Shown here piece after piece: positions 33,501 to 42,017 of a stretch of 59,730 nucleotides of DNA. The notes under the pieces were generated by a model. That model was not told the DNA's origin and made no database searches. It saw nothing but the letters and a program-made list of their open reading frames with translations. Position 1 is the first letter of the stretch. Each line of letters starts with the position of its first letter. The DNA is from Lewinella cohaerens DSM 23179 (GTDB lineage: Bacteria; Bacteroidota; Bacteroidia; Chitinophagales; Saprospiraceae): assembly GCF_000379805.1 (NCBI RefSeq), contig NZ_KB903544.1:96069-155798 (forward strand). The letters run 5' to 3'. A program made the translations under genes and the position numbers.

Positions 33501-36500
33501 ACTACTCACACCCTTGGCGGGAATAGTAGCACCGGCAGCAATATCAATTACACCTGGTCTAGTCCCAACGCCACACTCCCTTCACTCGATAGCATAGCGA
33601 CCTTGGCCGTTAGCGATCCCGGTATGTATATTCTCGAAGTTTTGGACGAGAGCAATGGTTGCTTCGCAATAGACACGGTACTCGTGACCCAAGATATACA
33701 GCTCCCTACGGCTATGGTCGCATTGCCTCCTCAATTGACCTGTACCGACAGCCTTTCCCTCTTGGATGGTAGTGCCTCTATCGGCACCTCTGCCTTGGCC
33801 TACGCTTGGTCTACCTTGAACGGTAGCTTAGTCGGTAACCCAAGCGCGGATCAAGTCAATGCTGGACAAGCCGGAGACTACCAATTGATCGTCACCAATA
33901 CCATCAATGGTTGTATGGATACTACTTCTACGGTGGTCACTCAGGATGATAATTTCCCACAGGCCAGTATAGCAATGCCTTTATCACTCACTTGTGGACG
34001 ACTGAGTGTCAACCTTGCCGGCACAGCCAATAGTAACAGTGGCAATACCGCTTTCACCTGGACAACCGCTGATGGGAATATTGTGCAAGACGCCAGTACC
34101 TTACAACCCTTGGTAGATAGCCCCGGCACGTATACCCTCACGGTCGAAGACACCAACAACAACTGCCGAGCTCAGGCCGAAATACAGGTTCTTTTAGACA
34201 ATATCCCGCCTATTGTTGATGCCGGTCTGGACACCTTACTTAATTGTACTCGGACACAACTGCAGTTATCAGGAACTGCCGATGCACAAGGGGCAGGTAC
34301 AACCTATACATGGAGCACGATGAATGGCAACATTCAAAATGGAGCGAACACTGCTACCCCTATGATTGATGCCGCAGGCACCTACCTTCTGGAGGTAACA
34401 AACACCACCAACGAGTGCTTGGCCACCGACGAAGTAACCGTGACACTGGACACCATCAGCCCGGTTATCCAAATTTTGTCACCAGCTATTCTGACTTGCG
34501 CAGACACCACTGCTACCCTCGATGCGGGAGCGAGTCTCGCAGGTAACACCCCAACCTATAGTTGGAGCAATACCTTCAGCCTACCCATTATGAATGAAGA
34601 CCAAGCCATCGCTACAATTACACAAGCCGGAGATTATCAACTCCTTCTTACAAATACAGACAATGGATGCAGTCAAACAGCGACCGTTTCCGTACAGGAC
34701 AACCTGATCCCTCCAGTGCCAATGATTGCAGTACCTGACACCTTGGATTGCATTACCCTCTCTGTAGGGCTCGACGCAACGGGGAGTACAGGAAACATGC
34801 TTTCCTTCGCGTGGTCAAATGCAGATGGTAATACAATCACCAACGGTTCAACATCCACGCCTACAGTAGGCTTATCTGGTAGCTACGAGCTGCTTTTAAC
34901 AGATAACGACAACGGCTGTACCGCTATTTCCGACATTGATGTAGAAGAAGACACCGACACACCACTAGTAGCCATTACACCCCCTATAACGGTGGACTGT
35001 AACAACCCTAGCATCCAATTACAAGGCAACATCGCTAGCAATGTAGGTAATGCCCCCGTATACAGCTGGACCACTGCAGATGGTAATATTTTGCAAGATG
35101 CTAATACCCTTATCCCCACAGTTGATCAAGCAGGTAACTACACCCTGATGGTTACCAACACTGACAATGGCTGCGTAGGTAGCCGTACGATTTTAGTGCG
35201 AGAAGACCTAGATGATCCTATTGTACAGATCGATCCTGTCGATACGCTCAACTGTACCGTGCTTTCTTTGAATATCGTGGGAGAAAACAGCACCGGAACG
35301 AGTAGCTTATCCTATCAATGGGAAAGTCCTGACGGAAATATTACCAGTCCTACTGATGGAGCCAATATTACCGTAAACACGCCAGGAAGCTATGGCCTTT
35401 TAGTCACCAACATCACTAACGGATGTACTGACAGCTTAGGCACAATGGTCTTTCAGGATACGCTTCAGCCAATAGCCATGATTGATATGCCGGGCATTTT
35501 AGACTGTGGAACACCAAGCTTAATTCTCGATGCTGGCGCATCTAGCAGTGGGCCTGACCTGGCCATAACCTGGTCGACAGCGAATGGGCAAATTGACGAT
35601 GGAGCGGATGGTTTATTGCCAGAAGTAAGTCAGCCAGGAATCTATACTTTAGAGATCGTGAATACCGAAAACACCTGTTTCAGCAGCGCCAGTATTGAAG
35701 TATTACAAGATGACGACGTACCCGTTATTGTCTTTGCTACGCCAGCGGAACTCAATTGTAATGTACTGAGCACGCCATTGGACGCTACGGCTTCTAGCAT
35801 GGGTACAAATTTACTCTACAGCTGGACGACAACAGGTGGGATAATTCTCTCAGGTGCCGATGGACTAACCCCGCAAGTAGGCGCACCCGGCACCTATATC
35901 CTTATGATTGAAGATACCAGCAACGATTGTAGCAACACCGCTAACGTCATCGTAGAACAAGACATTACGCCACCGCTGGCTTCTGCGGGCAACGATTTCG
36001 TACTGGATTGTACCGATGAACAGGATAACCTAAATGGCACCAATTCCTCCCAGGGCAGTACCTTCACCTACCTCTGGACATCAGTTGGTGGAACGACCGT
36101 TATCAACGAGAACACCTTATCCCCAACCATCAATGCCCCCGGAGGCTATCAAATCCTTGTGACCAATACAGCCAACGGTTGTACCGCAATGGACCTTGTG
36201 ACCGTTACCGAAAATATCCCTGTAGCTACATTGGAGGCCGTACAACCACTCTGTTTTGGCGACCTTGGCCTGATCAACTTCAGCAGCATTCAAGGTGGCA
36301 CCCCTCCTTACCTTTACAGTATCAATGATGGAAACAGCTTGCAGTCGCAAACACTTTTTACGAACATCCCCGCAGGTGTTTATCAGACATTAATTGAAGA
36401 CAGCAATGGCTGTACCTATGAAGAAACGATTGAAATCATTCAACCCGATTCACTCTACGTACTGGTCACCCAGCCCGAATTAGAGATCGATTACGGAGAC

Positions 36501-36998
36501 AGTGTAAGACTGGTTGCACAAACCAACTACCCGGAAGCATCACTAGCACAAATTAATTGGGAAGACGCATCGACGCTTAGTTGTGGTGATTGCCTGGCCC
36601 CTTATGCCCAACCTACCGAGACAAGCCTGTATCAAATCAGTGTGATTTCAGAAAATGGCTGTAGCGACAAAGCTTTGGTGCGGGTTTTCGTCAACCGGGA
36701 TTTCCCTGTGTATTTCCCTAATATTTTCTCGCCTAATGGCGATGGCGACAATGATGTATTTTATCCATTTGCCGAATTGGGCAGCGTCACCCAAATACAT
36801 CAATTCGATATTTTTGATCGCTGGGGGAACGCTATTTACACCGTTGATAATTTCGCACCCAATGATCCTCGTTACGGATGGGATGGCACCAAGGCAGGCG
36901 TGATAATGAACCCTGCTGTTTTCGTCTATTTTGCCGAAGTAGAGTTTGCGGATGGGCGCGTAGAGATATTCAAAGGAGATGTTACGCTTATTCGATAG
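30528..36998 (+). CDS. Giant secreted adhesin: L-type lectin, 20 PKD/Ig-like repeats, T9SS type B C-terminus
   Basis: 2156 residues. A signal peptide (MRIQILSSLCLLFSLPLAAQ) precedes a legume-lectin-like domain (about 22-215; SFIVEFDTYQN and DYDVTFNWDPATNSYEVYFD), expected to bind sugars. I count 20 tandem repeats of about 87-93 residues from about residue 218 to 1905. Each follows LDG.SS..., Y.WTT.NG.I..G, VD.PG.YTL.VT.T.NGC. Each has a Cys near both ends, so one disulfide per repeat is likely. A SprB-like unit (about 1905-1985) follows, and the gliding-motility-associated C-terminal domain (about 2060-2156; FPNIFSPNGDGDNDVF, FDRWGNAIY, YGWDGT) directs T9SS export and surface attachment. Probably a cell-surface adhesin for carbohydrates or particles. 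Confidence 0.9.
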   Translation: MRIQILSSLCLLFSLPLAAQLTCDDEFLLTGSATLMGECIQLTSNAGGQQGCAWFHEETDFSQPFSHTMTVNFGTNNAGADGICLVYQSNTSSTCGISGEGIGAQGIPNSFIVEFDTYQNAALGDPVNDHAAININGDFTTTINGPFDLGNIEDGNDYDVTFNWDPATNSYEVYFDGNLILSGVFDIINNCFGGSNMAFWGYTSSTGGATNIHTVCPGLPAEVVADAGTMVTIPCVGALATLDGSGSDAGAEFEYEWTTSNGNIVSGEFTDMPVVDAAGAYTLTVYNNLTFCESMDDVIVVINQLEAEIDIPPYLDCITGEVTLDGSNSTSGNDISYDWTTSDGNFTDTNGNQATVDEPGEYTLTVIYDDGQGGFCMEEASVIVEENPDVPVAFALDEILTCDPPSVELDGTGSSESSVFDYEWTTNDGVILAGGNTLFPLVGAEGFYTLTVMNSISGCTDEYDIYVTADQDIPDAIAIVDGEVGCANPSLVIDGSLSSFGDEFTYQWTTANGNIVSGATDFSPEVDQPGDYTLVVTDTDNGCTDQTTVTVMGGNNPVIVDITAPPTLTCLTTSVVLDGTSSIPFTGVTYSWTTTNGTLIGPTDQETATATAAGDYTLVITEIDTGCSNMATVTVNENTTPPVAEAGTAPLFSCGDSNLQLNGNGSSDTNATYLWSTSSGTIISGATTLNPFVGSAGTYVLEVTSTVNGCTATDQVIVVGDDDTPVVQIVLSDTLDCLTNTLTLDASGSTSGMDYNLVWSTTGGQFVSGTNGLLPVVDQPGGYTLEITDTTNGCSSSASVTVVQDTLLPVAAIMPPIELNCQVVDQILNGSGSSQGGNFQYLWSTSNGQITSATDTLLASINDPGDYQLLVENTSNGCTSTATVTVTEDVVLPDLSILPISELNCVQSDMTITASLATSFPNPDFQWNTLDGTISGSDSTAQILATSIGTYNVTVLNPANQCTDSSSIQLTENTVSPAAAAGTDQNLDCNTTTHTLGGNSSTGSNINYTWSSPNATLPSLDSIATLAVSDPGMYILEVLDESNGCFAIDTVLVTQDIQLPTAMVALPPQLTCTDSLSLLDGSASIGTSALAYAWSTLNGSLVGNPSADQVNAGQAGDYQLIVTNTINGCMDTTSTVVTQDDNFPQASIAMPLSLTCGRLSVNLAGTANSNSGNTAFTWTTADGNIVQDASTLQPLVDSPGTYTLTVEDTNNNCRAQAEIQVLLDNIPPIVDAGLDTLLNCTRTQLQLSGTADAQGAGTTYTWSTMNGNIQNGANTATPMIDAAGTYLLEVTNTTNECLATDEVTVTLDTISPVIQILSPAILTCADTTATLDAGASLAGNTPTYSWSNTFSLPIMNEDQAIATITQAGDYQLLLTNTDNGCSQTATVSVQDNLIPPVPMIAVPDTLDCITLSVGLDATGSTGNMLSFAWSNADGNTITNGSTSTPTVGLSGSYELLLTDNDNGCTAISDIDVEEDTDTPLVAITPPITVDCNNPSIQLQGNIASNVGNAPVYSWTTADGNILQDANTLIPTVDQAGNYTLMVTNTDNGCVGSRTILVREDLDDPIVQIDPVDTLNCTVLSLNIVGENSTGTSSLSYQWESPDGNITSPTDGANITVNTPGSYGLLVTNITNGCTDSLGTMVFQDTLQPIAMIDMPGILDCGTPSLILDAGASSSGPDLAITWSTANGQIDDGADGLLPEVSQPGIYTLEIVNTENTCFSSASIEVLQDDDVPVIVFATPAELNCNVLSTPLDATASSMGTNLLYSWTTTGGIILSGADGLTPQVGAPGTYILMIEDTSNDCSNTANVIVEQDITPPLASAGNDFVLDCTDEQDNLNGTNSSQGSTFTYLWTSVGGTTVINENTLSPTINAPGGYQILVTNTANGCTAMDLVTVTENIPVATLEAVQPLCFGDLGLINFSSIQGGTPPYLYSINDGNSLQSQTLFTNIPAGVYQTLIEDSNGCTYEETIEIIQPDSLYVLVTQPELEIDYGDSVRLVAQTNYPEASLAQINWEDASTLSCGDCLAPYAQPTETSLYQISVISENGCSDKALVRVFVNRDFPVYFPNIFSPNGDGDNDVFYPFAELGSVTQIHQFDIFDRWGNAIYTVDNFAPNDPRYGWDGTKAGVIMNPAVFVYFAEVEFADGRVEIFKGDVTLIR

Positions 36999-37021
36999 TT
37001 GCGCGCAAATAAATAATAGTT

Positions 37022-37612
37022 ATGAATTCCGAACAGATTAAAGAAAGAACAAGGCCCTTAATCAACAAGGTATCACCTGTATCGGAGAGGTCGTTAGATC
37101 TGGTTAATGACTTAATCGTAATTGAAGTTTATGAAAAAGGAGATATTTTTATAGATAGAGGAAAAAGAAACAACAAGGAATACTTTGTTTACGAAGGTGT
37201 GTGTCGGAGCTTTCTACTAAGCCCGGAAGGTGAAGAAGTAACCATCTCCTTTTTTCTTGAAGGCGGTGTTCTTTCTCCGAATAAAACGAGAACAGCTAAT
37301 CAAATATCTCACCTCAACTTTCAAGCGCTTACCAAGCTAACCGTTGCCAGTTTAAACGCTGACAAGTTTGAGCAGTTAATGATAAATCACATTGACATAC
37401 GCGAGTTTGGAAATATGGTTTTACAAAATGAACTCCTTGCAAAAGTCGAGAAAGAAATTGGCCTCGCTTCGCTGAATGCTAAAGAAAGGCTCCTCCTTTT
37501 TAGAGAAAAATATCACTTCCTGGAAAATCTAATCTCACATATTGACATTGCCTCCTATCTCGGAATTACAAACATTTCCCTAAGTAGACTCCGTAAAGGA
37601 CTCATGCAATAA
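37022..37612 (+). CDS. Crp/Fnr-family transcriptional regulator, divergent
   Basis: 196 residues. The N-terminal cyclic-nucleotide-binding-like beta-barrel (IEVYEKGDIFIDRGKRNNKE, VYEGVCRSFLLSPEGEEVTI) is followed by a helix and a C-terminal helix-turn-helix (SHIDIASYLGITNISLSRLR). The residues that bind cAMP in Crp are not conserved, so the ligand, if any, is unknown. This fits the large Bacteroidota group of Crp/Fnr-type regulators. The next gene, an Lnt-like acyltransferase, lies 79 bases downstream on the same strand and is a natural target or cotranscript. Confidence 0.8.
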   Translation: MNSEQIKERTRPLINKVSPVSERSLDLVNDLIVIEVYEKGDIFIDRGKRNNKEYFVYEGVCRSFLLSPEGEEVTISFFLEGGVLSPNKTRTANQISHLNFQALTKLTVASLNADKFEQLMINHIDIREFGNMVLQNELLAKVEKEIGLASLNAKERLLLFREKYHFLENLISHIDIASYLGITNISLSRLRKGLMQ

Positions 37613-37690
37613 AATGCCATCCTTTAACAAATGTTAATGGATTTGAAATCAGTATCATCAATCTTTGTAGAGAATTAAAAACAAAGAAAG

Positions 37691-39148
37691 ATGAAAAACT
37701 TATCGAGTACCCTCAAGCAAGGATTCAATGTAAATAAAATTAATCCACTTTGGTATCTCGCAATCGGAGTAGCTACCATGGCGCTATCTCACATGACCTT
37801 TAGTATTGAAGTCATGGCTTGGGTTTCAAGTGTTCCTTTTTTAATTTATCTAAGCCTCACACAAGGCTGGAAGTCAAGATTAACCTTTTTTCTGGCTTTC
37901 GTTTTCGCTTGGACTTTGGTGGTAGCGAAGATTATTAGCGAGCCAATACCACTAGTACTGACCTTACTCTACTCGATTCCAATTAGTTTATTCCACCTGC
38001 CTGCTTACCTAGCCTGGAGTAGATTTAAAAATCAAAAATACGCGCTGCTTCTATTTCCTATTATCATGATCATTATGGAATGGATTCAATACACCTTTAC
38101 ACCTCTTGCCAGTTGGGGAGTAGCGGCATATACCATGCACGATAATGTATCACTTATTCAAACAGTGTCCTTGTTTGGCTTGGCTGGACTGAGCTTTCTC
38201 ATTTATTGGGTTAATGTCTCAATTGCTACTATCATAATCAAAAGGGAAATCGCTACTTCAACATTTCAGCTTCCGTTAATTATGTTGTTCCTTTTCATTG
38301 TTTTTGGCTCCATTCGTTACGACTTGAGCAAATCCAATGGCATTGACACGGTAACTGTTGCAGCCGTTGGAACAGATTCCGAGGTAAGTGGTTTACCATT
38401 ACCTTCTAAGGAAAGTAATGACCAAAATAAAACGGCATTATTTGAGCGAACAAGAACAGCAGCAGCCGGTGGTGCTAAAATAATAGCATGGAACGAAGCT
38501 GCCTTATTTATAATGCCTGAAGAGGAGAAGGAATGGATTGAATCCATAAAGAAACTAGCCGTTGAACTCAATATCACTTTGGTAGCTGCTTATGTGACAC
38601 CCATTTCACAAACGCCCTTTAAGTATGAGAACAAGTACCAGTTTATTGATTCGTCAGGGAACATTACGCATTCCTACCTTAAGCATCAACCCGTGCCAGG
38701 AGAACCAGCAGTGCAGGGAACGTCGCCTTTAAAAGTGGTTGATGTAACAGGAACAAAAGTCGGAGCTGCAATTTGCTATGACTATGATTTTCCATACCTG
38801 GCAAAAGAGTATGGTGAATTAGGGGCAGATATGGTTATTCTTCCGTCAAGTGACTGGAGAGGCATTGACCCTGTGCATACAGAAATGGCTGCCTTTAGAG
38901 CAGTTGAGCAAGGTCATGCTGTCCTCCGTTCAACCCGTTTTGGGCTTTCCGCAGCAATCACACCATACGGTGAAATGGCTTCACAAATGAGCAGCTTTGA
39001 TGGAAATAACAAAATCATGTATGCACAACTTCCTGCTAAAGGTGTCACTACATTATACTCCATCATTCATGATAGTTTTGTTTACCTGTGTATAGGCTTT
39101 TTACTATTCTTCACTGTAATTACAGTTCGATCAAACAAAAGTAAGTAA
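37691..39148 (+). CDS. Apolipoprotein N-acyltransferase-like protein (Lnt family)
   Basis: 485 residues. The N-terminal ~210 residues hold about seven membrane helices. The C-terminal nitrilase domain carries the triad Glu in IIAWNEAALF, Lys in YLKHQPVPGEPA and Cys in GAAICYDYDFPYL. A last helix (DSFVYLCIGFLLFFTVITV) ends the protein. This is the plan of Lnt, which adds the third acyl chain to lipoproteins at the outer face of the inner membrane. The length and triad are intact. The local pairing with a Crp-type regulator and the AT-rich composition suggest an accessory paralogue rather than the main lnt (inference). Confidence 0.82.
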   Translation: MKNLSSTLKQGFNVNKINPLWYLAIGVATMALSHMTFSIEVMAWVSSVPFLIYLSLTQGWKSRLTFFLAFVFAWTLVVAKIISEPIPLVLTLLYSIPISLFHLPAYLAWSRFKNQKYALLLFPIIMIIMEWIQYTFTPLASWGVAAYTMHDNVSLIQTVSLFGLAGLSFLIYWVNVSIATIIIKREIATSTFQLPLIMLFLFIVFGSIRYDLSKSNGIDTVTVAAVGTDSEVSGLPLPSKESNDQNKTALFERTRTAAAGGAKIIAWNEAALFIMPEEEKEWIESIKKLAVELNITLVAAYVTPISQTPFKYENKYQFIDSSGNITHSYLKHQPVPGEPAVQGTSPLKVVDVTGTKVGAAICYDYDFPYLAKEYGELGADMVILPSSDWRGIDPVHTEMAAFRAVEQGHAVLRSTRFGLSAAITPYGEMASQMSSFDGNNKIMYAQLPAKGVTTLYSIIHDSFVYLCIGFLLFFTVITVRSNKSK

Positions 39149-39176
39149 GACGTATACCGCTCATTCTGTAATAAGA

Positions 39177-39212
39177 AAGGCGACAAAATGCCATTTAGCA
39201 CTTTGTCGCCTT
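39177..39212. terminator. Bidirectional terminator between convergent genes
   Basis: AAGGCGACAAAATGC (39177-39191) pairs with GCACTTTGTCGCCTT (39198-39212), one mismatch, loop CATTTA. On the - strand it is followed by the T-rich TCTTATTAC. It serves both the Lnt-like gene and nhaC. Confidence 0.75.
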
Positions 39213-39233
39213 CTTAGAGCTTCGCTCAAATAA

Positions 39234-40697
39234 TTACTTAGCCAAAAACTCTCCATTCAACTGGCGAATCTTAATCCGGAATGCAGCAAACAGCAAGGTC
39301 ATAAACGGACTTAGGTAATTGAAGATCGCGTAGATGAAATAATCGGCAACGGATACGCCAAGTACCCCAGATTGGTAAGCTCCACAGGTATTCCAAGGTA
39401 CCAATACCGAAGTAACCGTTCCTGAATCTTCCAGGGTACGACTAAGGTTTTCGGGCGCAAGGCCGCGTTCTTCATAGGCTTTAGCAAACATCTTACCAGG
39501 CACAACAATTGCCAAGTATTGATCAGATGCCGTGACATTAAGTGCCAAACAGCTGGCCACAGTGCTCGCAAACAAGCTAAAGGTACTTTCTGCCATATTG
39601 AGTAGTGAGCGACTGATACGTGCAAGTGCTCCGATGGCATCCATGATTCCACCAAAAACCATCGCACATAAGATCAACCAGATAGTCCCCAACATTCCTG
39701 CCATCCCGCTAGAAGAGAAGAGATCATTAAGCAAGGCGTTTTCCGTTTCTACGGCTACATCTACAGTAATGGCTTTCATGACACCAACATAAGCGCTGGT
39801 AAAGCTGAGCGTTTCCGTTTCGGCTATAGCAGCCACAACTTCGGGTTGAAAACCTACTGCAAAAACACCTCCCAACAGCGTACCTGCCAACAATGCGATT
39901 AAAGGCTTGGTCTTTCGGATAATCAGAAAAATAACTACTGCTGGCACAAAAAACAGGACTGGGCTAATAAGAAACTGCGCTTCCATAGCACCAAGTAGAG
40001 CTTTGGTATCGGCCACACCTGTAGGCTCTATGGTCAGGCCTATTATGATAAATACGATGATGGTAATGACAATTGTTGGAACCGTCGTGTAGGCCATGTA
40101 GCGAATGTGCGCAAACAACTCGCCACCAGCCATAGCTGGTGCCAGATTGGTGGTATCTGACAATGGCGACATTTTATCCCCAAAATAAGCGCCAGACAAT
40201 ACCGCTCCTGCTACCATTCCCAGAGGAATGCCAATGGCTTGGCCGATCCCGACTAAGGCAATGCCCACCGTGGCAGAGGTAGTCCAGGAACTACCCGTAG
40301 CGATGGAAATAATAGCACAGATAACCACTGTAGCGGGCAGGAATATGGTCGGATTCAATATTTTTAAACCATAAAAAATCATCGAAGGAATCACTCCACT
40401 GATGAGCCAGGTACCCGCCAAAGCCCCTACGAGCAACAGTATAAGAATCGCTTCCGTCGTCGATTTGATATTATTGGCGACTTCATCAATCATTTTGCGG
40501 TAGGAGACCTTGTTCATAAATCCAACGATGGCAGCAACCGCTCCACCGATGAGTAAAATAAACTGGTTGGAGCCACTGAGGGCATCATCCCCAAAAACAC
40601 TCACATTGAAACTAAGTAGGATAACCAGGATAATGACGGGAATTAACGCTTCCCAGATGTTGAGTTCCTGATTTTCAATAATTGGTTGTTCTTCCAT
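39234..40697 (-). CDS. nhaC: Na+/H+ antiporter, NhaC family
   Basis: 487 residues with about eleven membrane helices. The conserved segment SIATGSSWTTSATVGIALVG, followed by GAVLSGAYFGDKMSPLSDTT, is the NhaC core. The Asp and Ser/Thr residues there are likely to take part in ion binding. The C-terminal SGTVTSVLVPWNTCGAYQS is also typical. It exports Na+ in exchange for protons. It starts 9 bases after the CNNM gene on the same strand, so the two are an operon. Confidence 0.88.
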   Translation of the reverse strand: MEEQPIIENQELNIWEALIPVIILVILLSFNVSVFGDDALSGSNQFILLIGGAVAAIVGFMNKVSYRKMIDEVANNIKSTTEAILILLLVGALAGTWLISGVIPSMIFYGLKILNPTIFLPATVVICAIISIATGSSWTTSATVGIALVGIGQAIGIPLGMVAGAVLSGAYFGDKMSPLSDTTNLAPAMAGGELFAHIRYMAYTTVPTIVITIIVFIIIGLTIEPTGVADTKALLGAMEAQFLISPVLFFVPAVVIFLIIRKTKPLIALLAGTLLGGVFAVGFQPEVVAAIAETETLSFTSAYVGVMKAITVDVAVETENALLNDLFSSSGMAGMLGTIWLILCAMVFGGIMDAIGALARISRSLLNMAESTFSLFASTVASCLALNVTASDQYLAIVVPGKMFAKAYEERGLAPENLSRTLEDSGTVTSVLVPWNTCGAYQSGVLGVSVADYFIYAIFNYLSPFMTLLFAAFRIKIRQLNGEFLAK

Positions 40698-40706
40698 GAG
40701 TGTTTT

Positions 40707-41963
40707 TTATTCTTCTTTCGTAATAGTTTCAATCTTCACCGTTTCAATACGGGTATTGCTCACCAACTCTATGATAAAGCGATAATCGCCAAGCTCCAGT
40801 ATTTGTTCTTGTTCAGGAATATCTTCCGTTGTGGTTACCAGATAGCCAGAAAGGGTATGGTATTCCCCTTCTGGTAAAAAGAGGCCATACTTTTCGTTAA
40901 GATAATCGATCTCTAAACGGCCGGAAAACAAAAAGGTACCTTCTCCAAGGTCCTCTTCTATATGATCTCCCTTATCGTGTTCATCTTCTATTTCGCCAAA
41001 AATTTCTTCCAGGATATCCTCCAATGTAATGATGCCCGAAATACCTCCAAACTCATCGAAGACACAGGCGATACTCATCTTTTCTTTAATGAGTTTGTTC
41101 ATCAACTCCGTTACATACATCGTTTCAGGTACGAATGGAATCGCCAGGGCAAGCTGCTTAATACTTTTGGGTTCTTCAAAAAGTTGCTGGTGATGTACAT
41201 AACCCAGGACATTGTCCACATCTTCATTAATAACCAGAAGTCGGGACAAATGGGTCTTTTGGAAAACCTCCACCAATTCTTCTATGCTGGCGCTTACATC
41301 AATGCTCTCAATTTCGGTGCGTGGCACCATGCTCTCCCGCACACGCACTTCCCGCAGGTTCAATGCTTTTCCAAAAAGGTCTTTATCAATTTCCTCCTGA
41401 GCATCAGATCGAGACTCTCTTACGAAGTTTTCCAAATCCAGCCTTGTTAATATTTGCTCCGTTGGTGCTACTCTCTTTTTAAAGAGCAGCCGCAAAGTCA
41501 GGTCCGATGCTTTGGTCATCGTCCACGCAAAAGGAAAGAGTAAAAACTGTAGAGATCGTAATGGAATGGCCAGCTGATAAAGGAAATCATCTGCAAATAG
41601 GCGAAACAGCGTTTTGGGCAGAAACTCACCAAAGAGCAAAACCACAATCGTGATCAACACCGTTTGCAGCAAGACCTGAGAAATGCTTTCTTCAGAGATA
41701 CCCAACAACTGAGACAGTATTGGAGAGAGCAGCTGCCCCATCAGATAGGTGAAAATAACCAAGGCTATATTATTCCCCACCAGCATGGTACTGATGAAGT
41801 TGTTTGGCCCATCGTACCAACCCGACAAGATCAGGCTCCGGTAGGAACCTTTCTTTTTCTTGAGTTCTATCTTCAGCTTATTCGCTGATACAAAAGCCAT
41901 CTCAGAGCCTGAAAAGAGCGCCGAAAAAGCAAGTGCTGCAACAATCCCAATAAAAAGCCCCAT
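40707..41963 (-). CDS. CNNM/CorC-type membrane protein (HlyC/CorC family)
   Basis: 418 residues. A DUF21/CNNM membrane domain with three to four helices starts GLFIGIVAALAFSALFSGSE. A CBS pair (about 205-325; RVRESMVPRTEIESIDV, ELVEVFQKTHLSRLLVINED) is followed by a CorC/HlyC transporter-associated domain (about 340-415; GRLEIDYLNEKYGLFLPEGE). Such proteins bind ATP/Mg2+ through CBS and influence Mg2+ or other ion export. The gliding-motility protein GldE belongs to the same family, but sequence alone does not support that name here. Operon with nhaC. Confidence 0.85.
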   Translation of the reverse strand: MGLFIGIVAALAFSALFSGSEMAFVSANKLKIELKKKKGSYRSLILSGWYDGPNNFISTMLVGNNIALVIFTYLMGQLLSPILSQLLGISEESISQVLLQTVLITIVVLLFGEFLPKTLFRLFADDFLYQLAIPLRSLQFLLFPFAWTMTKASDLTLRLLFKKRVAPTEQILTRLDLENFVRESRSDAQEEIDKDLFGKALNLREVRVRESMVPRTEIESIDVSASIEELVEVFQKTHLSRLLVINEDVDNVLGYVHHQQLFEEPKSIKQLALAIPFVPETMYVTELMNKLIKEKMSIACVFDEFGGISGIITLEDILEEIFGEIEDEHDKGDHIEEDLGEGTFLFSGRLEIDYLNEKYGLFLPEGEYHTLSGYLVTTTEDIPEQEQILELGDYRFIIELVSNTRIETVKIETITKEE

Positions 41964-42017
41964 AGGTTATTTAAAGTTAGAAGGATGAAGATAGTAGTTT
42001 TTTGGGAATGCCCCCTC

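Noticed and set aside
31180-36240. CRISPR-like or satellite repeat pattern
   Set aside because: The roughly 270-base periodicity is the coding repeat of PKD/Ig-like domains. Repeats are divergent at DNA level and lie in one open frame.
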